DNA of 64,000 nt from Wenzhouxiangella sediminis (GCF_003410055.1 NZ_QUZK01000038.1:1-64000), one strand, 5' to 3'; shown: positions 10,553 through 20,365, counted from the first letter of the stretch. Notes: generated by a model not told the origin, from the letters alone. A program made the numbers and translations.

Positions 10553-11833
10553 TTGAGCGAATCCTCCAACCCGAACCCGTCGCCGCTGGCCGCCTGGCTG
10601 GCGCGACTCGAACGGCGCGCCCCGGCGTCGCGCATCGAACTCGGCCTCGACCGCGTGCGCGAAGTGTGGCGCCGAATGGACGCCGAGCTGTGCGTGCCGG
10701 TGATCACGGTCGCCGGCACCAACGGCAAGGGATCGGTCGTGGCCATGATCGAGTCCATGCTTCTTGCCGGCGGCTACCGCCCGCTGGCCTACAGTTCGCC
10801 GCATATCCTCCGGTTTTCCGAACGCATGCGCATCGGCGGACGCGAGGCCGACGAGGCCGAGATCGTGGCCGCACTCGACGAGGTGGAGCGGGCCCGCGGG
10901 GACGTCGACCTGACCTATTTCGAGCACACCACCCTGGCCGCTTTCCGCCTGGCCTTCGACGCCGGCGTGGATGCGCTGGTGCTGGAAGTCGGCCTCGGCG
11001 GTCGGCTCGACGCGGTCAACGTCCTCGATGCCGACGTTGCCGTCATCACCTCCATCGGCATCGACCACGCCGAGTTCCTCGGACCGACGCGCGAGCACAT
11101 TGCCCGCGAGAAGGCCGGCGTGGCGCGCGCCGGCCGGCCCGCCGTCGTCGGCGAACCCGAACCGCCCGACTCGCTCGCCGAAACGCTCGATTCGATCGGC
11201 GCCCGGCCGATCTCCGCGCTCGAGGCGCTGGCGGCGGATGCCCCGGTCGAAGAACTGCGGATCACCCATGCCGGCCGCCGGCTGATCCTGCCCCTGCCGG
11301 CCCTGGCCGGCGCCTGGCAGCGGACCAACGCGGCCTGCGCGGTTATCGCGCTGCTCGAGCTCGCTGACCGACTCCCGATCGACGAGACCGCTCTGGCGGC
11401 CGGCCTGCGCGACGTGCGCCTGCCGGGACGTTTCCAGTTGATCCGGAATGCACCGGCGGTGCTCCTCGATGTGGCCCACAACCCGGCCGCCGCCGCGGCG
11501 CTGGCTTCAGCCCTGGGCGCCCCGGAAGCCGCCAGCACGGCGGTTTTCAGCGCCCTGGCCGGCAAGGACGTTGCCGGCATCGGGCGGGCGCTCGATGCCT
11601 GCTTCACGCGCTGGATTGTCGCGCCCCTGGCGGGCGATCGGGCGCGGCCGGCCGAGTCGATTGCGCAAGAACTCTGCCAGGCGCCTGTTTCCGGCACCGT
11701 GGAAACGGTAGAATCCGTACCTGCCGCGCTGCAGCACGCGCTGGCCGACAGCGGTCCGCACGACCGGGTGGTCGTGTTCGGTTCCTTCCTGACGGTGGCC
11801 GAAGCGTGGCCCGAACTGGCTTCAAGCCCTTGA
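10553..11833 (+). CDS. folC: Bifunctional folylpolyglutamate/dihydrofolate synthase
   Basis: Adds glutamate to dihydropteroate and to folates, a Mur-ligase-type reaction. The 426-residue protein carries the ATP loop AGTNGKGS (about 49-56), the folate loop region SSPHILRFSERM and DVAHNPAAA in the C-terminal ligase domain. The start is TTG at 10553 (MSESSNPNPSPLAAWLARLE); the SPLAAWL block aligns with the N-terminus of other FolC proteins and no later ATG would preserve it. The 14-mer ACGGTAGAATCCGT near its 3' end (11705-11718) also occurs before ribF and may be an internal promoter for the next genes. Confidence 0.94.
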   Translation: MSESSNPNPSPLAAWLARLERRAPASRIELGLDRVREVWRRMDAELCVPVITVAGTNGKGSVVAMIESMLLAGGYRPLAYSSPHILRFSERMRIGGREADEAEIVAALDEVERARGDVDLTYFEHTTLAAFRLAFDAGVDALVLEVGLGGRLDAVNVLDADVAVITSIGIDHAEFLGPTREHIAREKAGVARAGRPAVVGEPEPPDSLAETLDSIGARPISALEALAADAPVEELRITHAGRRLILPLPALAGAWQRTNAACAVIALLELADRLPIDETALAAGLRDVRLPGRFQLIRNAPAVLLDVAHNPAAAAALASALGAPEAASTAVFSALAGKDVAGIGRALDACFTRWIVAPLAGDRARPAESIAQELCQAPVSGTVETVESVPAALQHALADSGPHDRVVVFGSFLTVAEAWPELASSP

Positions 11834-11837
11834 GATT

Positions 11838-12860
11838 ATGGACAAGGTTCTAAAGCAGCGTCTGGTCGGCGCCAGCATCCTCATCGCCCTGGCGGTGATT
11901 TTCCTGCCCATGCTGTTCGAAGGCGGCGAGGACGACGCCGCGGAGCAGCGCGAGCTGGTCATCGACGTCCCCGAGCGAGAGTCGGGAGATCGCCAGGTGC
12001 GCCGCCTGGCGCTCGATCCCGAGCAGGCGCGGCGGCCGCCGGACGAGAGCCAGGCGCAACCGCCCGAGTCGTCACGCCCCGAGCCGGCCGCGAGGCAGCC
12101 CGAGCCGCAGCCCGTCGAAGCCGAATCCGGGGAGTCGCGCGTCGAGCGGCCCGCCCGCGAGCAGCCGGCGCAAGAAGATGAGGTTGCGGCCACCGGCGAC
12201 AGCACGTCGGCTCGTTCGGATGCCCAGCCGGAAGCGGCGCCGGAACCCGATGCCGTTGAGCCCGAAGCCGTCGAACCGTCGGCGGAAGCGGACACGCGGG
12301 CACAGCCCGAAACCCCCCGGGAGACGCCGGACGAGACATCGAGCGCGCCCGCCATGGATGCCGTCGAGGGTCGCTGGGTCGTCCAGGTGGCGGTTTTCAG
12401 CAGCCGCGACACGGCCAACCAGATCCGCCAGCGGCTGTCCGACCTTGGGCACCGTGTTTCCATGGACGTACTGATCCGCGACCAGGCCGAGCTCTTCCGA
12501 CTGCGCACAGGCCCTTACGCCGACGAGGCCACGGCCGAACAGGCGCGCGGCCAGATCGCGGCGACCGTTGCCGGCGTCGATCCGGTCACCCGCGAACTGT
12601 CCGGCGGCGGCTCGGCCGAGGATCGACACGGCCTGGCCGTGCAGGTGGGCTCCTTCGCCAGCCACAACAACGCCGAACGTCTCGTCAGTCAACTGAACGG
12701 CGCCGGCTTCGACGCCTTCATGTACGGCGAGGAGACCGGCGGTCGAACGATCTGGCGCGTTCGCGTGGGCGGCTACGAACAGCGCGCCGACGCTGAACGC
12801 CTGCTCGAGACCTTGCGCAACGAACAGGGCCTGGAAGGCATCGTGGTTTCCCATCCATGA
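11838..12860 (+). CDS. DedD-like SPOR-domain membrane protein, two SPOR repeats
   Basis: A cell-division-associated protein that binds denuded septal peptidoglycan through SPOR domains. The 340 residues have a short cytoplasmic start (MDKVLKQRLVGA), one membrane span (about 10-28), a long acidic Pro/Glu-rich periplasmic linker and two SPOR modules at about 177-250 (WVVQVAVFSSRDTANQIRQRL) and 263-338 (LAVQVGSFASHNNAERLVSQL). The position between folC and cvpA and the N-terminus match dedD, which normally carries a single SPOR domain. The stop overlaps the cvpA start by 4 bases. Confidence 0.85.
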   Translation: MDKVLKQRLVGASILIALAVIFLPMLFEGGEDDAAEQRELVIDVPERESGDRQVRRLALDPEQARRPPDESQAQPPESSRPEPAARQPEPQPVEAESGESRVERPAREQPAQEDEVAATGDSTSARSDAQPEAAPEPDAVEPEAVEPSAEADTRAQPETPRETPDETSSAPAMDAVEGRWVVQVAVFSSRDTANQIRQRLSDLGHRVSMDVLIRDQAELFRLRTGPYADEATAEQARGQIAATVAGVDPVTRELSGGGSAEDRHGLAVQVGSFASHNNAERLVSQLNGAGFDAFMYGEETGGRTIWRVRVGGYEQRADAERLLETLRNEQGLEGIVVSHP

Positions 12861-13384
12861 ACTGGGCCGACTACGCCATTGTCGGCATCATCCTGCTGTC
12901 GATGGTGGTCAGCCTGTTTCGCGGTTTCATCCGCGAGGTCTTTTCCCTGCTGGTCTGGATTGCCGCGGTGTATGCCGCCCTGCAGGCGGCCGGTCCGCTG
13001 GCCGTGCAGCTCGAGGGCGTCATCGAGGTGCCCTCGGTGCGCGTCATCATCGCCTTCGTGGGCGTGTTCCTGGTCGTGCTCGTCGTCGGCGGGCTGATCA
13101 ACTACCTTCTGGGAAAGCTCGTCGACGGCACGGGCCTGAGCGGGACGGACCGACTGTTCGGGGCGTTGTTCGGGGCCCTGCGCGGCCTGGCCATCGTGCT
13201 CGCGGCGGTCATCATCGCCGGCTTCACGCCCTTCGTGAAAGACCCGTGGTGGCAGCAGTCGGCCCTGCTGCCCGAGATGGAACGAATGGCGACCTGGCTG
13301 GTCGGCTTCTTTCCCGAATCCATTCAGGCCTACCTGCCCGAGCAGGTAGGCACCGAAACTGTCATTACGGAGGCTGACGCCTGA
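12857..13384 (+). CDS. cvpA: CvpA family membrane protein
   Basis: A 175-residue inner-membrane protein of the CvpA family, needed for colicin V production in E. coli and linked to envelope stress tolerance. Four hydrophobic spans are visible (about 5-24, 28-47, 62-84, 103-124). [21 protein letters not shown] is the conserved first span, here given only as position 3-23. ATG overlaps the upstream stop as ATGA, and purF follows after one base, the standard cvpA-purF pair. Confidence 0.9.
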   Translation: MNWADYAIVGIILLSMVVSLFRGFIREVFSLLVWIAAVYAALQAAGPLAVQLEGVIEVPSVRVIIAFVGVFLVVLVVGGLINYLLGKLVDGTGLSGTDRLFGALFGALRGLAIVLAAVIIAGFTPFVKDPWWQQSALLPEMERMATWLVGFFPESIQAYLPEQVGTETVITEADA

Positions 13385-13385
13385 C

Positions 13386-14864
13386 ATGTGCGGAATCGTC
13401 GGAATCGTGGGGCGCTCACCGGTAGCGGCCCGGCTCTATGACGCCATGACCATCCTGCAGCACCGCGGCCAGGACGCCGCCGGCATTACCACGCTCGACG
13501 ACGGGCGGATGCGCTCGGCCAAGGGTCTGGGGCTGGTGCGCGACGTCTTCTCGGAGGAAGCCGTCACCGGCCTGACCGGCGAGGTCGGCATCGGCCACGT
13601 GCGCTATCCCACGGCCGGCTGCGACCAGCCGGACGAGGCGCAGCCGATGTACGTGAACTCTCCCTGCGGCATCGCGCTGGGACACAACGGCAACCTGATC
13701 AACAGTGAGCGGCTCAGCCGCGAACTCTTCGTCGAGGATCGTCGCCACATCAATACCGAGTCCGACTCGGAGGTGCTGCTCAACGTGCTCGCCCACGAGC
13801 TGGCCGGTCGCACGCGCGACGGTCTGCATCCGGAAGACATCTTCGCCGCCGTCGACGGCGTCTACCAGCGCTGCCGGGGCGGGTACGCCGCCGTGGCGCT
13901 GATCGCCGGCGTCGGCCTGGTGGCCTTCCGCGATCCCAACGGCATCCGCCCGGCCGTGGTCGGCCGGCGCGAGGCGCCCGAAGGCCCGGAGTACATCGTT
14001 GCCTCCGAGTCGGTGGTCCTCGACATCCTGGGCTTCGAGCTGATTTCCGATATCGCGCCCGGCGAGTGCGTCTTCATCACCCTCGACGGCGAGCTCCACC
14101 GCAAGGTCAGCGACCATGCGGCGTCCTACACGCCGTGCATGTTCGAGTACGTCTACTTCGCCCGGCCGGACTCGATGATCGACGACCTGTCGGTCTACAA
14201 GGCCCGGCTGCGCATGGGCGAGGCGCTGGCGGAGAAGATCCTGCAGGAGTGGCCGGATCACGACATCGACGTGGTCATCCCGGTGCCCGACACCAGCCGA
14301 ACGGCCTGCCTGCCGCTGGCCCACCAGCTGGGCGTCAAGTACCGCGAGGGCCTGATCAAGAACCGCTACATCGGGCGGACTTTCATCATGCCCGGGCAGG
14401 AGGCCAGGGTGCGCTCGGTTCGGCGCAAGCTCAACGCCATCTCCCTGGAGTTCCGCAACAAGAACGTGCTGCTGGTCGACGACTCCATCGTGCGCGGCAC
14501 CACGTCCAAGCAGATCATCCAGATGGCGCGCGAGGCCGGCGCGAAAAAGGTCTACCTGGCCTCCGCCTCGCCGCCGGTGCGCTACCCCAACGTCTACGGC
14601 ATCGACATGCCCGCGGCGAGCGAACTGGTGGCCTCCGGCCGCAGCGAGGAAGAAATCTGTCGGGTGATCGGCGCCGATCGCCTGATCTACCAGGATCTCG
14701 AGGCCCTGGAGAAGGCGGTGCGCGGCAAGAACCAGCGGCTGACCGGTTTCGACAGTTCCTGCTTCAGCGGCGAGTACGTCACCGGCCTGGACGAGGGCTA
14801 CCTCGAGGAGCTCGAGTCGCGCCGCTCGGATGCCGCGAGAATGCAACGGCGCCGCTCGGGGTGA
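13386..14864 (+). CDS. purF: Amidophosphoribosyltransferase
   Basis: First committed step of purine biosynthesis: PRPP plus glutamine gives phosphoribosylamine. The 492-residue protein starts MCGIVGIVG, so removal of Met exposes the N-terminal nucleophile cysteine of the glutaminase domain; no propeptide is present. The C-terminal phosphoribosyltransferase domain has the PRPP loop [14 protein letters not shown] (about 358-371). It is the last gene of the long asd/fimV-to-purF run. No clear terminator was seen after it. Confidence 0.97.
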   Translation: MCGIVGIVGRSPVAARLYDAMTILQHRGQDAAGITTLDDGRMRSAKGLGLVRDVFSEEAVTGLTGEVGIGHVRYPTAGCDQPDEAQPMYVNSPCGIALGHNGNLINSERLSRELFVEDRRHINTESDSEVLLNVLAHELAGRTRDGLHPEDIFAAVDGVYQRCRGGYAAVALIAGVGLVAFRDPNGIRPAVVGRREAPEGPEYIVASESVVLDILGFELISDIAPGECVFITLDGELHRKVSDHAASYTPCMFEYVYFARPDSMIDDLSVYKARLRMGEALAEKILQEWPDHDIDVVIPVPDTSRTACLPLAHQLGVKYREGLIKNRYIGRTFIMPGQEARVRSVRRKLNAISLEFRNKNVLLVDDSIVRGTTSKQIIQMAREAGAKKVYLASASPPVRYPNVYGIDMPAASELVASGRSEEEICRVIGADRLIYQDLEALEKAVRGKNQRLTGFDSSCFSGEYVTGLDEGYLEELESRRSDAARMQRRRSG

Positions 14865-14900
14865 CCGGGTCTTGATGCCCGGGGTGCGACAATCGCACCC

Positions 14901-16313
14901 ATGACCGACACCGCCATCGTCTGGTTCCGCCGGGATCTTCGCCTGGCGGACAATCCCGCTCTCGACCACGCGCGCCGGCATCACGAGTGCGTCGTGCCGC
15001 TGTTCGTTTTCGATCCCGCAACGGAGTCACCCTGGTCGCCCGGCGCGGCCGGCCGCTGGTGGCTGCACCGGTCACTCGGAGAACTCGACGAACGCCTGCG
15101 CGATCGCGGCAGCCGCCTGATCCTGGCCGGCGGCGACCCGCTCGAAGCGTTCGAACGAATCCGGCAGGTCACCGGCGCCGGCGCCGTCTACTGGAATCGC
15201 GTCTATGAGCCTGCCGTGGTCGGGCGCGACCGGCGGATCAAGCAGCGACTGCGGGACGACGGCTGGGAGACGAAGAGCTTCAACGGATCGCTGCTGGTCG
15301 AGCCCTGGAACGGGGTCAAGGCCGACGGCGATCCCTACCTCGTGTTCACGCCGTTCTGGAAGCACCTCCAGAGGCACTGGCAGCCGCCGCCGCATTCCCC
15401 GGAGCCGCGCGAACTGGCGCCGCCGGGCCGGTGGCCCGCCAGCCTGGACCTCGACGACCTGGCGTTGCTGCCCGATCACGACTGGCCGGAGAAGCTGGCC
15501 GCGCACTGGGCGCCGGGCGAACTCGGCGCCCGTCGCCGTCTCGACGGCTTCACGGACGCTGCCGCCGCCTATCACGACCAGCGCAACCGTCCCGACCGCC
15601 CGGGAACGTCCGGCCTTTCGCCGCACCTGCATTTCGGGGAAGTCTCACCGGGCCAGATCCTGCGCGCCCTCGAGCCGTCGGGCGAGTTGCCGGCAGGCAA
15701 GGGGCGCATGGTCTTCGCCAGCGAGCTGGCCTGGCGTGAGTTCTCCCACCACCTGCTCTGGCATTTTCCGGACACGCCCGATGAATCGCTCAAGCAGGCC
15801 TTTCGTGCTTTCCCCTGGCGGAAGCCGGGCGACTATGCCGACGACCTGTCCGCCTGGCAACGGGGCCGGACGGGCATACCCATGGTCGATGCCGGCATGC
15901 GCCAGCTTTGGGAGACGGGCTGGATGCACAACCGCGTGCGCATGATCGTGGCGTCCTTCCTGACCAAGAACCTGCTGGTGCCCTGGCAGGAGGGCGCAGG
16001 CTGGTTCTGGGACACCCTGGTCGACGCCGACCTCGCCAACAACACCCAGGGCTGGCAATGGACGGCCGGCTGCGGCGCGGATGCCGCACCGTATTTCCGG
16101 GTCTTCAACCCGGTGCTGCAGGGTGAGAAGTTCGATCCCGAAGGCGAGTACCTCAGGCGCTGGTGCCCGGAACTGGCCGGGCGAGAACCCGGACGCATTC
16201 ATCAGCCCCTGTCGGCCGGGGAGGCCGAGTCACTCGGCTATCCGCAACCCATCGTGGATCTGAAAGCCACACGTCGCCGGGCGCTGGACGCCTGGGACAG
16301 GATCAGGAAGTGA
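14901..16313 (+). CDS. phrB: Deoxyribodipyrimidine photolyase (cryptochrome/photolyase family)
   Basis: Repairs UV pyrimidine dimers with light through FAD. The 470-residue protein has the N-terminal Rossmann antenna domain (IVWFRRDLRLADNPAL, residues 5-20) and the helical FAD domain with GRTGIPMVDAGMRQL, MHNRVRMIVASFL and WQWTAGCGADAAPYFRVFNP, typical of class I CPD photolyases. A GACAAT hexamer ends 7 bases before the ATG with no Shine-Dalgarno sequence, so the mRNA may be leaderless. It is convergent with the next gene, whose stop lies six bases away. Confidence 0.93.
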   Translation: MTDTAIVWFRRDLRLADNPALDHARRHHECVVPLFVFDPATESPWSPGAAGRWWLHRSLGELDERLRDRGSRLILAGGDPLEAFERIRQVTGAGAVYWNRVYEPAVVGRDRRIKQRLRDDGWETKSFNGSLLVEPWNGVKADGDPYLVFTPFWKHLQRHWQPPPHSPEPRELAPPGRWPASLDLDDLALLPDHDWPEKLAAHWAPGELGARRRLDGFTDAAAAYHDQRNRPDRPGTSGLSPHLHFGEVSPGQILRALEPSGELPAGKGRMVFASELAWREFSHHLLWHFPDTPDESLKQAFRAFPWRKPGDYADDLSAWQRGRTGIPMVDAGMRQLWETGWMHNRVRMIVASFLTKNLLVPWQEGAGWFWDTLVDADLANNTQGWQWTAGCGADAAPYFRVFNPVLQGEKFDPEGEYLRRWCPELAGREPGRIHQPLSAGEAESLGYPQPIVDLKATRRRALDAWDRIRK

Positions 16314-16319
16314 ACCGGT

Positions 16320-17282
16320 CTATCTCTTGAAGTACCAGTGCCACGGCTCCCACGAGATCCGGTGGCGGTTGTGGCGTGGATACGATTCCCGGAAGCCGAA
16401 GATCCGCGCGTTGCCCAGCAGCCACTGGTAGGCATCAGTGCGGGCGAAATCCTCCTCCAGCGGCTTCACGCCCCGCGTCGTGACGTCGATGGCCCGGCCG
16501 CTGTGGTGTTCGCTGTATCCCGGCGGAGCCGAGACTTCGAGAATTTCCTTCATCGAATGGCCCTGGTCGAGCTTGCGGCTGAACAGATTGGCCTGGTAGG
16601 CGATGGCGCGGAATCCGGACACCAGCCGGATCTCGATGTTCGATGTCAGGGCCGCTTCGCGCATGCGTTTGAAGGCGTCCGCGGCGTCGGGAATCAGGCG
16701 CTGCTCGCGCTCGAAGATGTCGCGGCCGGCCGAGGTCATTCCTTCAGCTTCGGTGACCAGCGGCATCCGGTGCGCCACGCCGTAGTCTTCGGGCACGCCG
16801 AGCTCGTCGCAAAGGCGGAAGATCTCCCGCGTCTTGTCGTCGGCCAGTTCGAGCAGGTCGCGAACGATCAGGATGTTGTTCTCGTCATCCGGATCGGGGC
16901 GGCACTCATAGCCGAGCGAGCGCATGAAGCCGGCCACCCGCTTGCGCGCGACGCCATTGAGCCGGCGAATACCGAAGCGGAGCGCGTGACGCTCCAGCGA
17001 TTCGAACAGGCGCCGCGGCGTGTCGGGCGAGGCCACCTCGGGATCGAGATAGCAGGCCAGGATGCGGCGATGGTCGAGGTCGAGCGCACCCAGACCGGCC
17101 AGGCGGCTGCCGTGCGTGGCCACCAGCAATGCCTGGTCGGGGACCAACTCCGCCAGATGCGTTTCGACGCTGTCGGTGCGCCTGACGTGCGACATCATGT
17201 CGGGGAGGCGCGACTTGACCAGCTTGGCGAGGGTGGCTACTTCCGAACTGCGGGCGGGTCGAACCCGAATTGCGTTCTCCAT
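16320..17282 (-). CDS. GNAT-VanY fusion: acetyltransferase-like domain plus D,D-/L,D-carboxypeptidase
   Basis: A 320-residue two-domain protein. Residues about 5-142 resemble a GNAT acyltransferase (RVRPARSSEVATLAKLV start; KRVAGFMRSLGYE near 114-126). Residues about 200-320 are a VanY-type M15B zinc peptidase with the full motif S257-x-H259-x-x-G262-x-A264-x-D266 and EPWHW (E312, H315), so the peptidase should be active on peptidoglycan stem peptides. ATG 17282 is preceded by GGAG at 5-base spacing and decides the start over an upstream in-frame codon. No signal peptide is seen, which is odd for a wall peptidase and suggests a cytoplasmic or recycling role. It is divergent from the next gene. 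Confidence 0.85.
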   Translation of the reverse strand: MENAIRVRPARSSEVATLAKLVKSRLPDMMSHVRRTDSVETHLAELVPDQALLVATHGSRLAGLGALDLDHRRILACYLDPEVASPDTPRRLFESLERHALRFGIRRLNGVARKRVAGFMRSLGYECRPDPDDENNILIVRDLLELADDKTREIFRLCDELGVPEDYGVAHRMPLVTEAEGMTSAGRDIFEREQRLIPDAADAFKRMREAALTSNIEIRLVSGFRAIAYQANLFSRKLDQGHSMKEILEVSAPPGYSEHHSGRAIDVTTRGVKPLEEDFARTDAYQWLLGNARIFGFRESYPRHNRHRISWEPWHWYFKR

Positions 17283-17364
17283 GCATGCTCCGGCTTGTGT
17301 TTCGGCACCCCAAGCTCCTGACTTGATGTCCCCCGCGGAGCCGGGCAATGGATCGTGATCAACG

Positions 17365-17373
17365 TGCTATATT
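17365..17373 (+). promoter_or_regulatory. Extended -10 promoter, probable leaderless start
   Basis: TGCTATATT is an extended -10 whose last base lies 7 bases before ATG 17381, so transcription should begin at or next to the start codon. There is no Shine-Dalgarno sequence before that ATG. Confidence 0.5.
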
Positions 17374-17380
17374 CTGGCAT

Positions 17381-17950
17381 ATGATGCCACGCCTGCTGTC
17401 GCTTGTGCTGCGTCGGTCGGGGGGCGGCGCGGTGCTTCTGGCGCTGATCGTCGTCGTTCTCGCCGTGCCGGCCCGGCAAGTCCTGCTCGAGGCCTGGCCG
17501 GACCGCGTCGACGAGGTGCTGGCAGAGGCCGGCCCGGGCCGCATCGAGCGACGTTTCCTGCCATCGGATTCCCGCGAGCCCGTCGATGCCTTCGTCGTCG
17601 CGAGAAGCCGGCCGATCACGCTCTGGCGCATCGAAACGGAGTCGGGAGAATTCCTGCATGCCTGGTTGGCCGGCGTCCGGGACACCGATGGTGGGCTGCT
17701 TCCGGCCCTTCCGGCCTGGCTGGAGCCCGTGCGGCTCGACGGGCCCCTGCCGGACGCCGTCCGGCTCGTGCTGACCACGGCCTCCCGCGACAAGCGCGAA
17801 GTCGATGGCGCGGTGATCGCGCGAATGTACCGGCCCAATGACATGGGATTCGCCGATCGGGTGTCGCTATGGTCGGGGCGACTGGCCGAGCGCTGGCGCT
17901 GGCCGCTCAGGGCGACGGCGGATGCGCGAATGACACCACCGCCTCGATAG
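17381..17950 (+). CDS. Membrane-anchored hypothetical protein
   Basis: Not recognised. From ATG 17381 it has 189 residues: a basic N-terminus, one strong hydrophobic segment (about 15-35, AVLLALIVVVLAVPA) and a soluble, probably periplasmic domain with no cysteine pairs or known motif. An earlier in-frame ATG at 17348 would place the start upstream of the -10 box, so 17381 (or ATG 17384) is preferred. The small size, N-terminal anchor and content resemble exosortase-associated EpsI-like proteins only vaguely, and no assignment is made. The 3' end overlaps the convergent epmA by 44 bases. Confidence 0.6.
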   Translation: MMPRLLSLVLRRSGGGAVLLALIVVVLAVPARQVLLEAWPDRVDEVLAEAGPGRIERRFLPSDSREPVDAFVVARSRPITLWRIETESGEFLHAWLAGVRDTDGGLLPALPAWLEPVRLDGPLPDAVRLVLTTASRDKREVDGAVIARMYRPNDMGFADRVSLWSGRLAERWRWPLRATADARMTPPPR

Positions 17951-18848
17951 AAGCCGCGTCCAGCACGCTCATCAGGAGCCGGTCGAAGCCCAGCGCCACG
18001 CCGGAGCAATCGGGCATGCCGGCGGCGAGGGCGTCGAGCAGGAACTCGTCGGAGGGCATTTCGGCGAGACCGCGTTCCCGGCGTAGCCGGTTGTCGCGCT
18101 CGAAGCGCAGGCGCTGCTCGGTCGGGTCGGTCAGCTCGTGGTAGCCATTGGCGAGCTCCGTCGACCCGGTGAAGACTTCGAAGCGCTCGGCGACACGAGG
18201 GTCGTCGGCATCGATCCGGGCCAGCGCGGCCTGGCTGGCCGGGTAGTCGTGGACCACGGTAATGGTGCCGGCGGCGAAGCCGGGCTGGATGCGGGTGGCA
18301 AAAAGCCAGTCCAGCAGGGAATCGCGATCCAGCCCGGGCGGCGCATCGTCGGCGAGCGCCGCCAGTTCCGGCGTGTCGGCCGCGAGGGCGTCGACGCCCA
18401 GCACATCGACGAAACCGTCTTTCCAGGCCAGCCAGCGAACCGGCCAGTCGTCGTTTTCGGCCGCCAGGCAATGCTGGAGCAGATCGACGACCTCACCGGC
18501 CAGCTGTCGCCATCCCCAGCCGACGCGGTACCACTCCAGCAGGGTGAATTCCGGCTGGTGGTTGCGGCCGGCTTCGCCGCGGCGGAAGACCGGCCCGAGT
18601 TCGTAGAGGTCGCCGAAACCGGCGGCCAGCAGCCGCTTGTGGCAATACTCCGGCGAGGTGCGCAGCCAGCCCCCGGGTGATTCGGTCGCGATGCTTTCGA
18701 TATGCACGTCGGTCACGCCCGAGGCCGTCAGCAGCGGCGTCTGCACCTCGATCACGCCGCGCTCGGCGAAGAAGGCTCGCACGCGAGCGAGCAGTTCGGC
18801 GCGGCGTCTCAGCGTGCCGGGGGATGCACTCGGTCGCCAGGTGTTCAT
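17907..18848 (-). CDS. epmA: EF-P beta-lysylation ligase (EpmA/GenX)
   Basis: A truncated class II lysyl-tRNA synthetase paralogue that attaches beta-lysine to a lysine of elongation factor P. The 313 residues contain only the catalytic core, without the anticodon-binding domain: motif 2 (RTSPEYCHKRLLAAGFGDLY) and motif 3 (GVALGFDRLLM, near the C-terminus). The frame extends far upstream inside ppx; ATG 18848 (MNTWRPSASP) overlaps the ppx stop as ATGA and gives the normal length. The partners efp and epmB are outside the window. Confidence 0.93.
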   Translation of the reverse strand: MNTWRPSASPGTLRRRAELLARVRAFFAERGVIEVQTPLLTASGVTDVHIESIATESPGGWLRTSPEYCHKRLLAAGFGDLYELGPVFRRGEAGRNHQPEFTLLEWYRVGWGWRQLAGEVVDLLQHCLAAENDDWPVRWLAWKDGFVDVLGVDALAADTPELAALADDAPPGLDRDSLLDWLFATRIQPGFAAGTITVVHDYPASQAALARIDADDPRVAERFEVFTGSTELANGYHELTDPTEQRLRFERDNRLRRERGLAEMPSDEFLLDALAAGMPDCSGVALGFDRLLMSVLDAASIEAVVSFAHPPSP

Positions 18849-20365
18849 CCCTGCGCCCGTCCGGTGCCGCTCATTTCCTCGATCTGCAGCTTCAGTTCGA
18901 GCTTGCCGAGCTTGCGTTGCTGGTACTCGAGGCTGCGCGCGCTCAGGGGATGCGCTCCGAGCCAGCCCGGCGGCAGGCCGAGGACGAGGCCGTCCTTGCC
19001 GGGCGTCAGGACGAAATCGGGCATCGCGCCGTCGCTGCGCGGGCGCGCCAGGGTGACGACGATGCGCAGCAGGGCGCCGAGACGCTCGAGGGCCGGGGTC
19101 ATTCGCTGCGGCACCCAGTCGAGAACTTCGGTGTCGACCTTGCCGCGCTGGAGGGCGATGAGTGCGGCCATGAAGCGCTGTTCCGGACGAGTGAAGCCCG
19201 GCATGTCGGCGTTGGCCACCAGGTAGCCACCGTGCTTGTGGTGGTGATGATGATTGACGGCCCGCCCGACTTCGTGGAGCTGAACGGCCCACAGCAGCAG
19301 GTCGCGATGATCCTCGCCCAGTTGCCAGCCTTCGGCCACCTGGTCGAAAGCCGCCTGGACCCAGTCGTGGACCCGGGCAATCTGGTCGGGGTCGCTGCCG
19401 AATCGATCGGCCAGCCCCGCCACGCTCCGGGCACGCGGGTCGGCGTGATGGAGCCGCCCGATCAGGTCGTGCAACAGCCCTTCGCGCAGCGCCGACTGGG
19501 AGACCTCGAAATCGGACAGATCCAGCGCTCTGGCCAGCGCCTCGAGGACGGCCAGGCCGCCGACGATCACCGGTCGGCGCCGCGCCGAGAGCCCCGGCAG
19601 GTCGATTCGATCGACGTGGCCGGCGGCGATGACCGACTCCCGCAGGCGCTCGAGGTCGGCGCGGGAGAAGCGGCGTGCTCCATCCTCGCCCCCGGCTGCC
19701 ATCGAGGCGATCGCGCGCATGGTGCCCGAGGAGCCGATCACACGTTGCCAACCCAGCTTCCGGCAGGGCCGGACGAGCTCGACCAGTCGATCCTCGACGG
19801 CTTCCACGGCGCGTTCGAAGCGCGCGGCGGTGATCTTGCCGCGCCCGAAATGGGCATCGGTCACCGAGACGCATCCGGCCGGCACGGTTTCGGTCAGTTC
19901 CGGCTCGTCGTCCGCGCCGATGGCCAGTTCCGTGGAGCCGCCGCCGATGTCGATGATCAGGCTGCGTCCTTCGCCGACCGGTGTGCCCTGATGCACGCCC
20001 AGATAGACCAGCCGGGCTTCCTCGCTGCCGCTGATGACGTCGATGGGGCAGCCCAGGGCGGTTTCGGCCACGACCAGGAAGGCCGCCGGGTGGGCCAGTC
20101 GCCTGAAGCTCTGAGTTCCAACCGCGCGAACCTGCGCCTGAGGGATTCCGGCAATGCGCTGGCCGAAGCGCGACAGCGAAGCCAGTGCCCGCTCCCGCAC
20201 GGCCGGATCGAGGCGACCGGCGCGATCGATGCCGCCGGCCAGCCGGACCATGTCCTTGATGCGATCGACGATACGCAGCTGGTGGCCGTCGTGGTGGGCC
20301 ACGACCATGTGGAAGCTGTTGCTGCCCAGGTCGATCGCGGCGTGGTGCGTGGGGGTGTCAGCCAT
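18845..20365 (-). CDS. ppx: Exopolyphosphatase
   Basis: Hydrolyses terminal phosphates from polyphosphate; Ppx/GppA family of the ASKHA fold. The 506 residues begin with the phosphate-1 loop AAIDLGSNSFHMVV (9-22), the second loop IDIGGGSTELAI (about 147-158) and an HD-type C-terminal domain (LLWAVQLHEVGRAVNHHHHHKHGGY). It follows ppk1 with an 8-base overlap, so synthesis and breakdown enzymes of polyphosphate share one transcript. Confidence 0.95.
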   Translation of the reverse strand: MADTPTHHAAIDLGSNSFHMVVAHHDGHQLRIVDRIKDMVRLAGGIDRAGRLDPAVRERALASLSRFGQRIAGIPQAQVRAVGTQSFRRLAHPAAFLVVAETALGCPIDVISGSEEARLVYLGVHQGTPVGEGRSLIIDIGGGSTELAIGADDEPELTETVPAGCVSVTDAHFGRGKITAARFERAVEAVEDRLVELVRPCRKLGWQRVIGSSGTMRAIASMAAGGEDGARRFSRADLERLRESVIAAGHVDRIDLPGLSARRRPVIVGGLAVLEALARALDLSDFEVSQSALREGLLHDLIGRLHHADPRARSVAGLADRFGSDPDQIARVHDWVQAAFDQVAEGWQLGEDHRDLLLWAVQLHEVGRAVNHHHHHKHGGYLVANADMPGFTRPEQRFMAALIALQRGKVDTEVLDWVPQRMTPALERLGALLRIVVTLARPRSDGAMPDFVLTPGKDGLVLGLPPGWLGAHPLSARSLEYQQRKLGKLELKLQIEEMSGTGRAQG

